Positions 17,201 to 27,700 of a stretch of 64,000 bases of DNA are shown piece by piece (position 1 is the stretch's first letter; each line of letters begins with the position of its first letter). A program made the position numbers and the translations under genes. The stretch is from Xestospongia bergquistia (taxonomy: Eukaryota > Porifera > Demospongiae > Haplosclerida > Petrosiidae), in NCBI GenBank assembly GCA_963965975.1, contig OZ014417.1:6615821-6679820 (forward strand), in the 5' to 3' direction. The notes under the pieces are model-generated. The model did no database searches, was not told where the DNA came from, and was given only the letters and a program-made list of their open reading frames with translations.

Positions 17201-19720
17201 TTTGCTGCAACATCTGCTGTTGAGCTTGAGCTAGCTGAGCCATAGCTGCCGCTAATTGATCCATCTTTTCCTGTTCCTCCCTGAGATTACGTTCTTTCTC
17301 TCTTCTTCCTCTCTTAGATCTACGTTCTCGGGGCTGATCTGGTAACTGCCGTGGTCTTAATCTTCTTCTCGAGTCGCTCACAGTTTCTCCTTCGATTGGT
17401 TCCAGAATAGGGTCGTCGTTTATCCTTACTATTGTCGTGTTTTCTGCCGTCGTCTTGGTAGGTTGCTCACAACTGTTCTTGCAATCCCACCGCTGCCACC
17501 AAATAATGTTACAGAGTGACTAGAACTCGTTCTTAACGTTTTAGTATTGATAATAAATTTATTAAAACTAGTCATCTCATAATACATGAATGTTTGGTTC
17601 ATTTATAGTTCCCGGCCTGGATCACTTCCGTACGGCTGGACTGCTTCGGGTTTTTCTCCCAGTATTTGGATTGGTCCACCTCGGTCGTGATCCGGGCAAG
17701 TGATCTCCTTGCTCCCGCTTCCGGTCTTCTCCGTCACAACCACTATATTACTATATTATTATTATATTATATCACTATATAATACCACTATATTACTATA
17801 TTATTATTATGTTATATCACTATATAATACTACTATATTGTATCACTATATAATACTACTATATTAGGGTCTCATGTATCTCAATGGCCTAGTCTAAACT
17901 TTATCATTTATGCTCCTAAGACTAGTGAATATCCATTATATATAGTAGATAATAAGAAAGGTAAATGGAGGAATGGATGAATGATGGATGAAAGAGTGGA
18001 TAAATGGATGGATTGCTTGACAGTATAATGAATAGATAGACATATGAATAGGTCAAATGGATGGACAGGCTGACAGTTAAGTTGGTAGATCAATTGGACA
18101 GATGGATTGTTGTTGGACATAAAAATAGGCTTAGAGATATAATAAGATCTTTACAATCTTGTCTAGGTACTGATCGTGGTATAGATGCTTTCCTAGTTCC
18201 ACAATGGGGAGGAGTTATATTCTATAACTCTCCAATATTGTCTAATAATGATATTATAGAAGTAAAGATGGAGACAATATTACCAACTATTATTAGACAA
18301 CTTAAACTGTTACTAGGACTACCAGAACATGATGTTAGTTGATGTAATATAATTTGTTAGTAAGACATTTCTCTCTACACAGATTGAAGACTGTCAGTTA
18401 ACATCATCAACTCTACCATTTTGTATAGTACAGTGGGTATGATAATATATTATAATATACACTAATTAGTGATATCATTATTAAACAAATGAATGGAGTA
18501 TGTTCTTATAATGCATATAACTCTATTGTTATTATTGAGGGTGTGTCTCTGTTGTATTAATTTGTAGCAAGTCGATCATCTTCTCATAGCGCAAACTGTA
18601 GAAAGGGTTACCATGGCAACTGCATCTCTTGTCTCTCTTGTTGAACTATTGGATGATGTAAAGAACATGGTTATCAGTGATCACATACAACAAGAAGTAA
18701 TATATCAGTAATAGAGGAACAGTTATACTATAGGAGACATGTATCGTTATTTATATCATATATTATACTCTATTATCTATGTTCATATGAACCTTATTAA
18801 CATAGTTTCTTGTATCTAGTAATACTCTTAGTTTACCTAATAATTTCAAAATAATTAGAATATTTTTTTAATAAAAGGAGTAAAGTAACTCACTTAATTT
18901 TATTGTTTTTCTACATAGGTCATCACTTCATTAGAACAGATTAAAAAGGTACTGGCTATCCATTACTCAATCCATTAATTTATTCTTTTATTATATTATA
19001 GTCTTTAAATGCTATAAAGTTTGGACGTTGGGATATTGCACAGAGTTCTGCTCATTTAGCTGTACATCATGCAGGTATATGATATATATGACTTGAATGT
19101 GTAAAACATAAATTAAATAAGTTTAAAGGCTAATATATTAATTAAGAATGATGACATAATATTAGTAAATAAAAAACACTAAATAAATAGACTAGTTAAC
19201 ATTATGAACAAAGAGTACGAAGCATTATTATTGTACATACTTACATAGTATATATTAACTACTGATGTGATGATTCTTATTAATATTATGCTATTGTCCT
19301 TTTCTTATATCTATTAATGTTTTTAAATTAGTATCATAAATTTTGGGAGTTAATACTTTCCACAATCATCATATTAAAATCAATATTAATTTCATTTTAT
19401 TAACTATGATCATGATATTTACACATTTTTCTAATAATTTCACATAGAAACTGCTTTCTTTGATCCTTCAATTCTAGCACTTCTCTACTTCCCTGATGAT
19501 CAAAAGTAAGACATTTATTATCCTTGTTACTAAATGAATAAATTATATACACTTTATAAGAAAGATGTATAGTTTCTAATATAATATAATTATTATAATT
19601 ATTTTTAACAGATATGCTATCTATATACCACTGTTCTTGCCCATTGGTCTTCCTGTTTTAATGGCTGTCATTAAACTGATTAAATCTTACTCATCTACTA
19701 TCAAGACTAAACAAGAATAA
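10260..19720 (+). CDS. PIGS: PIGS, GPI transamidase complex subunit, 18 exons
   Basis: GPI transamidase subunit of the ER, which attaches GPI anchors to proteins with PIGK, PIGT, GPAA1 and PIGU. Exons: 10260-10484, 10744-10831, 10955-11011, 11062-11115, 11235-11348, 11459-11565, 11667-11706, 11754-11834, 11932-11999, 12053-12167, 17868-17960, 18167-18333, 18383-18436, 18568-18696, 18919-18948, 19002-19074, 19448-19505, 19612-19720. Phases join throughout, giving about 553 residues, close to human PIGS. Marks: N-terminal span then [63 protein letters not shown] and a C-terminal span followed by a lysine-rich tail. Intron 10 is 5.7 kb because it contains a minisatellite split by an LTR retrotransposon; other introns are about 50-430 bp. 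The exon 4 donor could be 3 bases earlier (frame-neutral). Confidence 0.93.
11150..11215. repeat. (TC)n microsatellite in PIGS intron 4
   Basis: About 60 bp of almost pure TC just before the acceptor of PIGS exon 5, acting as a very long polypyrimidine tract. It is low complexity and not coding. Confidence 0.9.
12187..12789. repeat. AT-rich minisatellite in PIGS intron 10, left part
   Basis: Tandem repeats built from ATATCACTATATAATACCAC and TACTATATTATTATTATGTT blocks, about 20-45 bp per unit. The array is interrupted at 12790 by an LTR element and resumes at 17739; ACCAC (12785-12789) is the left copy of the element's target duplication. Confidence 0.92.
12790..13021 (-). repeat. 3' LTR of the retrotransposon
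   Basis: 232 bp, starting TGTGACGGAG and ending CTCTGTAACA on the element strand. It carries a TATAAA (plus positions 12885-12890) and, about 40 bp downstream, an AATAAA signal, so promoter and poly(A) signals sit close together. The pol stop codon lies inside this LTR and overlaps the TATA box. Confidence 0.93.
12886..15795 (-). CDS. Retrotransposon Pol: integrase - reverse transcriptase - RNase H
   Basis: 969 residues, intact. The H2C2 zinc site has H86, H93, C123, C126; the integrase core has D154, D213 and E249 (D,D-35-E). A GPY/F-type module follows at about 385-405. Reverse transcriptase then runs from about 500 to 700, with LDLAKGYWQ (D586), a PFGLSGGPATFQ block and YLDD at 647-650. 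RNase H has TDAS (D798), the ECLAVV segment, TDHRALQW (D863) and NADALSR (D906). All catalytic residues are present. Integrase before RT is the reverse of ordinary Ty3/gypsy and diagnostic of Gmr1-like elements. The stop lies in the 3' LTR. Confidence 0.95.
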   Translation of the reverse strand: MTRGEKRTHNDRYLRGTKETATGRLIEEQRADPEVQKWKEQEKAEQVIDHQGLLCRRWHPRDRPEEVIDQVVLPRSYRSNVLRLAHDVPMAGHLGRERTTKRILKRFFWPGLFQDVRKYCESCDACQRVAKKREKVPLIPMPIMDKPFRRIAMDVVGPLPRTRKGNQYILVVCDYATRYPEAFPLRTFTAPTVAEKLIEMFARYGIPEEILTDQGTNFTSQFLQKLNELLGVKAIKTSPYHPQTDGLVERFNQTLKSMLRRVLAGENHSWDVMLPYVLFAYREVPQESTGFSPFELIYSRDVRGPLDVLKESWSSGEKEMDDILTYVMKTRERMELASELAHENLKMTQQKCKQWYDRKAREMELKEGDQVLLLLPDSTKKFQGRWQGPYEVKKRLGKVNYEIMMPERGSSKVVHINLLKKWHQRETAFANVIKEDPGIVDYCWEGGDSLRVGEQLGAEQQNQLGERLKHFPNVTKDQPGQTHLLTHRIPTGTAQPIRLKPYRVPIVYREKVGQELREMERHGIIEKSSSEWAFPIVVVTKKDGDIRICVDYRRLNQVTTFDAYPMPRVDELLDAIGGAAFITTLDLAKGYWQVPLTGEDKAKTAFTTPNGLYQFTVMPFGLSGGPATFQRLMDTVLRGTEKFTGVYLDDVVICSNNWAEHLDHIAEVFKRLQEAGLTVKLKKCTFGAQECTYLGHRIGRGGVQPETSKVAAIREMARPRTKKDVRTFLGMTGYYRRFIKNYASVAEPLTELTRKQQPEQVEWNERTEHAFQRLKDTLTSAKLMKNPDFTQTFILQTDASNVGVGAVLSQGSEEDRPIAYFSRKLLPRERNYSVVEKECLAVVLGIRAFETYLLGKPFVIQTDHRALQWLQRFKDKNARLTRWSLALQPYTFTVTHRKGCENANADALSRISQDPCFALKMEGGNVTEKTGSGSKEITCPDHDRGGPIQILGEKPEAVQPYGSDPGREL
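13022..13033 (-). promoter_or_regulatory. Polypurine tract
   Basis: GGAGGGAGGAAA on the element strand directly abuts the 3' LTR, the expected position of the plus-strand DNA primer. It also falls inside the pol reading frame. Confidence 0.8.
15792..17381 (-). CDS. Retrotransposon Gag with zinc knuckle and aspartic protease
   Basis: 529-residue first ORF. A basic N-terminus and a glutamine-rich coiled segment (about 30-65) precede a helical capsid region (about 70-230). Within it RWLTPDKGEEQMRQKVAMEQ followed by KKWIVREQPPDPYAMAELM resembles the SCAN-domain pattern W-x-P...E-QM/L...LEQF...W-V-REH-P. A CCHC knuckle (CYKCGKPGHYARQC, 285-298) follows, then a retropepsin-like protease with LDTGS at 332-336 and VLLGADVP further on. 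The C-terminal third is polar and acidic. The stop TGA overlaps the start of the next ORF as ATGA, so pol expression may use reinitiation or a -1 shift. Confidence 0.93.
   Translation of the reverse strand: MSDSRRRLRPRQLPDQPRERRSKRGRREKERNLREEQEKMDQLAAAMAQLAQAQQQMLQQIAPQRTRIEMAIYQEGEDIERFLETFEGMMRLHQVPRDEWVVHLIPKLQGRARDACGGLTYTETYAEVKEVLRKRFNVTEEGSRQSLRNLKFNSKMTPEEYAIQAMKLTSRWLTPDKGEEQMRQKVAMEQMVQGMNEGMKKWIVREQPPDPYAMAELMQVYLVSEKTRENSTINRAESHGIQRSGSATWSRDSTRSDRRYNSTPVRYEGKKEKLAEGDPQKKVTCYKCGKPGHYARQCLEKALVLRGAKGKGNHAYQCTGTVNGLTTNRIQLDTGSTKTSVHSKFVSEAMKTGGFIELWSANGQKTKCPLARVKITLDGEEYDREVAVAADLPEDVLLGADVPLVRHILPRLSKEEQREALKTLQSAVQQQPDQTNSTVLDQMLADHKGPQQPGQLDLTGLLDSGRTYAITTRAQAHATQKQGTQPTGSTEEVKTNGETKECDAPTFEAEQEEDYLSGDEKEPSDRAKR
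17482..17501 (-). promoter_or_regulatory. Primer-binding site, tRNA-Leu type
   Basis: Five bases inside the 5' LTR the element strand reads TGGTGGCAGCGGTGGGATTG, complementary to a tRNA 3' end ...CCCACCGCTGCCA-CCA. That matches the acceptor and T-arm end of metazoan tRNA-Leu (AAG-type) as I remember it. The primer identity is therefore likely tRNA-Leu. Confidence 0.75.
17507..17738 (-). repeat. 5' LTR of the retrotransposon
   Basis: Copy of the 12790-13021 LTR, identical by eye over all 232 bases. It is the promoter LTR for the element, which is transcribed toward lower coordinates, against PIGS. Confidence 0.93.
17739..17867. repeat. AT-rich minisatellite in PIGS intron 10, right part
   Basis: Continuation of the 12187-12789 array after the LTR element, starting with the right ACCAC target duplication. 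The last repeat unit directly supplies the PIGS exon 11 acceptor (CTATATTAG at 17859-17867). Confidence 0.9.
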
Positions 19721-20253
19721 TGATCAAAATTTCAAATTCTTTAGAAATTTCTTTTTTTAAACAAGTACTACAAGAACTCACTTAAAGTAATTTATATCAC
19801 AACACAACTCAACAATAACACTAAACCACAGTTTGAAGGGCTGGGCCATGGGGCTAGGCTAGTTATCAAGTTCATTGCTGCTATATACCTGAAAAGAGAG
19901 AAACCTGTTCAGGAAAGGTAGTAGTAAGTAGAATAATTATATCACTGATTTTAGTTGTTAACTAAAATACTGATATCTATTGTAACATTAGGCCAGGTGA
20001 TATCAGGTACTATGTGATTACATAACCTAGGTCTAGTCAGTGGTGTTTTACTTCGAAGTCCAGTAGGGAAATGCTATACTGTCACGCAAATATCTGGTAG
20101 CTATTTTTTATCCCACTCTGCAATTTTTATCCGCTATCTCTCCTAACTTAATAAGCAATTCTTGTTGCGCAAAATAATTGATTCAAATCTTTTTGGCACA
20201 TGATAAATTGTTTAGAGATTCACATTGTGGAAATTTAGCGGAAAAAAGACAGT

Positions 20254-20430
20254 ATGGCTGAGGGAGAAGATCTACTTGAAGAAGCTTTTCATTATGAGTC
20301 AGAGAAGAAATATCCAGATGGGGCCAGTACTACTAGTAAGAAAAGAATAATTAGGAAAAAGGTAGAAAAATTTGTAATAGTTCATAGAGAGCTATACTGT
20401 AAACCTGAAAGAGAGAAGCAAGCAAAATGA
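20254..20430 (+). pseudogene. Small ORF, possible integrase-type transposon fragment
   Basis: 58-residue ORF opening MAEGEDLLEEAFHYESE. Its middle (KKRIIRKKVEKFVIVHRELYC) resembles the stretch before the zinc-binding site in transposon-derived integrases, which often read KR-x-IR-(R/K)-x-AEKF-x-(V/I)...GELFY. There is no zinc site or catalytic core downstream, so a truncated fragment is the best guess. It could equally be an unrelated short gene. Confidence 0.3.
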
Positions 20431-20753
20431 CAGCATTTGTAACATAAAGTTCTTCAATGCCAAAAATACCATTTCAAGATGTTGGGGTCCTGGATATACT
20501 ATACTGACATTTGGCACTTTCTGCTGGCCATGGCTACATATACCTAGACTCAGCTTTTTTTTTCATTTAAAATAAGAAATTGTGCCACTGTAGCCATCAT
20601 CATAATGTTTTATATTTATACTGGTAGTCCATACAAGAGTTAGCATAGACTTATTCTTTCATTTTTACTTTTTATTTTATACAATCAATGTTCATAAAAA
20701 GCAAGATCAAAATTAATATATATGTGATTGTTTTTGGAAGATACTAATTAATA

Positions 20754-21180
20754 TGGAGCGTTGTTTGTGTCAATATTGGAAGTTTTCATGATATAATAAA
20801 TAAGTCATTATTTATTAAAATATACGGAAGCCTCAGACAGACATTCCAATTTCAATATAACGGGGTTATACAGAGTTTTAATGTCCGTCCTTGACTTCCC
20901 TAAATAATAGACCTACAATATACAACCACAGTCAGGTACCCAACCTAACTGGAAGCATACACTCGATTCTAAGAGACGGCTCGTGGTACTCGCACTCTGC
21001 GTTTTATTAAGTAACAATAAAAAGTAAACCATAACGTGTTAAATGTACCATTGAATGCATTTAATTTTGACATGAACAGCACTCCATAAATAAGAAATAA
21101 ATCAACAATAATTTGATAAATAATGACTTATTTATTATATCATGATAATTTTTCAATTTTGACACAAACGGAACCCCGTA
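20754..21180. mobile_element. MITE-like element with long terminal inverted repeats
   Basis: The left end (20754-20818) and right end (about 21113-21178) are inverted copies over about 60 bp. The core is CATGATATAATAAATAAGTC in both, with a shared TTTGTGTCAA block nearer the ends. The 295-bp interior has no ORF. No clear target duplication was recognised. Confidence 0.65.
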
Positions 21181-21725
21181 GATTAAAGCTACAAAGACTA
21201 GAGAATTAGTAGCATGTAGTATCTATATATGGAAGATTATAGAAAGCTAGAAATGTCTATATAGGCAGAAAAGCAGGCTACAGCAAGATCTAGAGTTAAA
21301 GTTTTGACTTTGTGGCAATGACATGGATTTAAAGACCTTTCACGACTAAGAAAAAACAACGCATTTACTGCATTAAATGTTAATGTCAGAATGTAACGTA
21401 TCCTAAGGATTATAAGCCAGTTCATGGAAAAATGTCATGCTCTCAGCATTGAAGTGTTCATAACATACTCTTATATCATCTTGTCATAACTTGTAGTAGT
21501 AATTAGTCTCATTCTACACAATATATTTTGATAGTTTTACTCATACTATGGAATAATAAAATGAATTGCTATGGTCAAGTTTTATCTGACTAGTCCATAT
21601 AGTGCCACCATATGCAATATATATTAATTTAATTTAACTACAAATATGTATTATGTAATTAGTAATTCTTTTTTTTCTAAATAGTTTGTCTTACATTTGC
21701 ACAATATTTTTCCAAAACTATTTAG

Positions 21726-24700
21726 ATGGTAAGTGCATTTTAAATATGTCATTATAATTACACATGTAATTGTTTGCTTAAAACTGTTAATCATAATTTT
21801 ATGGTCCATTTTATTAATCTTTTTCTTTAATTATTTTGGCCACCTACTCCTCTCAGTCGGTAAGTGTATGAATTATAACATATGATGTAATTGAATTTAT
21901 ATGAAAACTGTTTTAATGACAACTAAAAACATGATATGTAGAAAGTGAATGACTTGTTATGATTATTTAGACAATTATATGCACTTATTATCAGCAGACT
22001 GATCATGTGTCAGAATTTATTATTTACTCTATATTTTTCTATACTTGTTATAAAAACACATACACGATCACATTCTAATCAAAAACTATTAAGACACATT
22101 CTTTCCTCTATATTTTCTATTATAACTATGGCTACATGATGTCATTCTAATATTTCTAAAACTATTTATAGAAAGTAAGTGTGTATTTTCTCAATTTATG
22201 TGATCATGTATTATTTTATACCTCAATGGGAATGATTTTAAGTCACACTTTTATTTATTATTCACAGACTGTTCATGTTTTATCACTTACTATATATTTT
22301 TATCTTTTTTCCATATTTTCTATTACAACTTTGGCTACATGATGTCATTCTAATATTTCTAAAACTCTTTATAGAAAGTAAGTGTGTATTATGTCAATTT
22401 ATGTGATCATGTATTATTTTATACCTCAATGGGAATGATTTTGATTCACAATTTTATTTATTATTCACAGACTGTTCATGTTTTATAACTTACTATATAT
22501 TTCTTATCTTTCTTACATATTTTCTATTATAACTATGGCTACATGATGTCATTCTAATGTTTCTAAAACTATTTATAGTGGGTAAGTGTGTATTTTGTCA
22601 ATTTATGTGATCATGTATTATTTTATACCTCAATGGGAATGATTTTGATTCACAATTTTATTTATTATTCACAGACTGTTCATGTTTTATATCTTACTAT
22701 ATATTTCTATCTTCCTTCCATATTTTCTATTATGTCTATGGCTACATGATGTCATTCTAATGTTTCTAAAACTATTTATAGGAAGTAAGTGTGTATTATG
22801 TCAATTTATGTGATCATGTATTATTTTATACCTCAATGGGAATGGTTTTGGCTCAATTTTTTTTATTATTCACAGTCTGTTCATGTTTTATAACTTACTA
22901 TATATTTCTTATCTTTCTTACATATTTTCTATTACAACTATGGCTACATGATGTCATTCTAATATTTCTAAAACTATTTATAGGGAGTAAGTGTGTATTA
23001 TGTCAATTTATGTGATCATGTATTATTTTATACCTCAATGGGAATGGTTTTGGCTCAATTTTATTTATTATTTGCAGACTGTTCATGTTTTATAACTCAC
23101 TATATATATCCTATCTTTCTTTCATATTTTCTATTACAACTATGGCTACATGATGTCATTCTAATATTTTTAAAACTATTTATAGGTGGTAAGTGTGTAT
23201 TATGTCAGTTTATGTGATCATGTATTATTTTATACCTCAATGGAAATAGTTTTAAATCACATATTTATTTATTATTCACAGACTGTTCATGTTTTATAAC
23301 TTACTATATATCTCTATCTTTCTTCCATATTTTCTATTACAACTATGACTACATGATGTCATTCTAATATTTCAAAACTATTTATAGACCGTAAGTGTGT
23401 ATTATGTCAATTTATGTGATCATGTACTATTTTATACTTCAATGGGAATGGTTTTTAGTCACAATTTTATTTAATACTCACAGACTGTTCATGTTTTATA
23501 ACTTACTATATATTTCTTATCTTTCTTACATACTTTTTATTACAACTATGGCTACATGATGTCATTCTAATATTTCTAAAATTATTTATAGGGAGTAAGT
23601 GTGTATTATGTCAATTTATGTGATCATGTATTATTTTATACCTCAATGGGAATGGTTTTGGCTCAATTTTATTTATTACTCGCAGACTGTTCATGTTTTA
23701 TAACTTACTATTTATTTCCTATCTTTCTTTCATATTTTCTATTACAACTATGGCTACATGATGTCATTCTAATATTTTTAAAACTATTTATAGGTGGTAA
23801 GTGTGTATTATGTCAGTTTATGTGATCATGTATTATTTTATACCTCAATGGAAATAGTTTTAAATCACGTATTTATTTATTATTCACAGACTGTTCATGT
23901 TTTATAACTTACTATATATCTCTATCTTTCTTCCATATTTTCTATTACAACTATGGGTGCATGATGTCATTCTAATATTTCAAAACTATTTATAGACCGT
24001 AAGTGTGTATTATGTCAGTTTATGTGATCATGTATTATTTTATACCTCAATGGAAATAGTTTTAAATCACATATTTATTTATTATTCACAGACTGTTCAT
24101 GTTTTATAACTTACTATATATCTCTATCTTTCTTCCATATTTTCTATTACAACTATGGCTACATGATGTCATTCTAATATTTCAAAACTATTTATAGACC
24201 GTAAGTGTGTATTATGTCAATTTATGTGATCATGTACTATTTTATACTTCAATAGGAATGGTTTTAAGTCACAATTTTATTTAATACTTACAGACTGTTC
24301 ATGTTTTATAACTTACTATATATTTCTTATCTTTCTTACATACTTTTTATTACAACTATGGCTACATGATGTCATTCTAATATTTCTAAAATTATTTATA
24401 GGGAGTAAGTGTGTATTATGTCAATTTATGTGATCATGTATTATTTTATACCTCAATGGGAATGGTTTTGGCTCAATATTATTTACTACTCGCAGACTGT
24501 TCATGTTTTATAACTTACTATTTATTTCCTATCTTTCTTTCATATTTTCTATTACAACTATGGCTACATGATGTCATTCTAATATTTCTAAAACTATTTA
24601 TAGGGAGTAAGTGTGTATTATGTCAATTTATGTGATCATGTATTATTTTATACCTCAATGGGAATGGTTTTGGCTCAATTTTATTTATTATTTGCAGACT

Positions 24701-27700
24701 GTTCATGTTTTATAACTCACTATATATATCCTATCTTTCTTTCATATTTTCTATTACAACTATGGCTACATGATGTCATTCTAATATTTTTAAAACTATT
24801 TATAGGTGGTAAGTGTGTATTATGTCAGTTTATGTGATCATGTATTATTTTATACCTCAATGGAAATAGTTTTAAATCACGTATTTATTTATTATTCACA
24901 GACTGTTCATGTTTTATAACTTACTATATATCTCTATCTTTCTTCCATATTTTCTATTACAACTATGGGTGCATGATGTCATTCTAATATTTCAAAACTA
25001 TTTATAGGTGGTAAGTGTGTATTATGTCAATTTATGTGATCATGTACTATTTTATACCTCAATGGGAATGGTTTTAAGTCACAATTTTATTTAATACTCA
25101 CAGACTGTTCATGTTTTATAACTTACTATATATTTCTTATCTTTCTTACATACTTTTTATTACAACTATGGCTACATGATGTCATTCTAATATTTCTAAA
25201 ATTATTTATAGGAAGTAAGTGTGTATTATGTCAATTTCTGTTATCATGTGCTATTTTCTTCCTCAATGAGAATGACTTTTAATTACAATTTTATTTATCA
25301 TTCACAGTTTTTTTATCACTTACTATATATTTCTATCTTTTTTCCATATTTTCTATTATAACTATGGCTACATGATGTCATTCTAATATTTCTAAAACTA
25401 TTTATAGAAAGTGTGTATTCTGTCAATTTATGTGATCATGTATTATTTTATACCTCAATGGGAAAGATTTTAAGTCACACTTTTATTTATTATTCACAGA
25501 CTACTCATTTTTATCACTTACTGTATATTTTTATCTTTTTTCCATATTTTCTATTACAACTATGGCTACATGATGTCATTCTAATATTTCTAAAACTATT
25601 TATAGTGGGTAAGTGTGTATTATGTCAATTTATGTGATCATGTATTATTTTATACCTCAATGGGAGTGATTTTGATTCACAATTTTATTTATTATTCATG
25701 TTTTATATCTTACTATATATTTCTATCTTTCTTCCATATTTTCTATTATGTCTATGGCTACATGATGCCATTCTAATATTTCTAAAACTCATTATAGGTG
25801 GTAAGTGTGTATTATGTCAATTTATGTGATCATGTATTATTTTATACCTCAATGGGAATGGTTTTGAGTTGCAATTTTATTTATTACTCACAGACTGTTC
25901 ATGTTTTATAACTTACTATATATTTCCTATCTTTCTTACATATTTTCTATTACAACTATGGCTACATGATGTCATTCTAATGTTTCTAAAACTATTTATA
26001 GGAAGTAAGTGTGTATTATGTCAATTTATGTGATCATGTATTATTTTATACCTCAATGGGAATGGTTTTAAATCACGTATTTATTTATTATTCACAGACT
26101 GTTCATTTTTGTCACTTACTGTATATTTTTATCTTTTTTCCATATTTTCTATTACAACTATGGCTACATGATGTCATTCTAATGTTTCTAAAACTCTTTA
26201 TAGAAAGTAAGTGTGTATTATGTCAATTTATGTGATCATGTATTATTTTATACCTCAATGGGAATGATTTTGATTCACAATTTTATTTATTATTCACAGA
26301 CTGTTCATGTTTTATAACTTACTATATATTTCTTATCTTTCTTACATATTTTCTATTATAACTATGGCTACATGATGTCATTCTAATGTTTCTAAAACTA
26401 TTTATAGTGGGTAAGTGTGTATTTTGTCAATTTATGTGATCATGTATTATTTTATACCTCAATGGGAATGATTTTGATTCACAATTTTATTTATTATTCA
26501 CAGACTGTTCATGTTTTATATCTTACTATATATTTCTATCTTCCTTCCATATTTTCTATTATGTCTATGGCTACATGATGTCATTCTAATGTTTCTAAAA
26601 CTATTTATAGGAAGTAAGTGTGTATTATGTCAATTTATGTGATCATGTATTATTTTATACCTCAATGGGAATGGTTTTGGCTCAATTTTTTTTATTATTC
26701 ACAGTCTGTTCATGTTTTATAACTTACTATATATTTCTTATCTTTCTTACATATTTTCTATTACAACTATGGCTACATGATGTCATTCTAATATTTCTAA
26801 AACTATTTATAGGGAGTAAGTGTGTATTATGTCAATTTATGTGATCATGTATTATTTTATACCTCAATGGGAATGGTTTTGGCTCAATTTTATTTATTAT
26901 TTGCAGACTGTTCATGTTTTATAACTCACTATATATATCCTATCTTTCTTTCATATTTTCTATTACAACTATGGCTACATGATGTCATTCTAATATTTTT
27001 AAAACTATTTATAGGTGGTAAGTGTGTATTATGTCAGTTTATGTGATCATGTATTATTTTATACCTCAATGGAAATAGTTTTAAATCACATATTTATTTA
27101 TTATTCACAGACTGTTCATGTTTTATAACTTACTATATATCTCTATCTTTCTTCCATATTTTCTATTACAACTATGACTACATGATGTCATTCTAATATT
27201 TCAAAACTATTTATAGACCGTAAGTGTGTATTATGTCAATTTATGTGATCATGTACTATTTTATACTTCAATGGGAATGGTTTTTAGTCACAATTTTATT
27301 TAATACTCACAGACTGTTCATGTTTTATAACTTACTATATATTTCTTATCTTTCTTACATACTTTTTATTACAACTATGGCTACATGATGTCATTCTAAT
27401 ATTTCTAAAATTATTTATAGGGAGTAAGTGTGTATTATGTCAATTTATGTGATCATGTATTATTTTATACCTCAATGGGAATGGTTTTGGCTCAATTTTA
27501 TTTATTACTCGCAGACTGTTCATGTTTTATAACTTACTATTTATTTCCTATCTTTCTTTCATATTTTCTATTACAACTATGGCTACATGATGTCATTCTA
27601 ATATTTTTAAAACTATTTATAGGTGGTAAGTGTGTATTATGTCAGTTTATGTGATCATGTATTATTTTATACCTCAATGGAAATAGTTTTAAATCACGTA

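Larger units (their letters stand above)
12790..17738 (-). mobile_element. Complete Ty3/gypsy-class LTR retrotransposon with Gmr1-type domain order
   Basis: Autonomous LTR retrotransposon of 4,949 bp, antisense to PIGS in its intron 10. It has 232-bp LTRs that read as identical, 5-bp target duplications ACCAC (12785-12789 and 17739-17743), a primer-binding site next to the 5' LTR, a polypurine tract at the 3' LTR, and two intact ORFs, gag-protease and integrase-RT-RNase H. Integrase lies upstream of reverse transcriptase, the order of Ty1/copia and of the Gmr1 group within Ty3/gypsy. The sequence is far more G+C rich than its host region. Identical LTRs and intact frames point to recent insertion. 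There is no envelope ORF. Confidence 0.95.
19721..21725. other. Intergenic region between PIGS and the first Death-domain locus
   Basis: Holds the PIGS 3' flank, a small ORF (20254-20430), an inverted-repeat element (20754-21180) and the AT-rich 5' flank of the microexon-array locus. I see no further gene. Confidence 0.5.

Noticed and set aside
13826-17245. Plus-strand ORFs across the retrotransposon
   Set aside because: All are shadows of the intact minus-strand gag and pol frames, which have full catalytic motifs.
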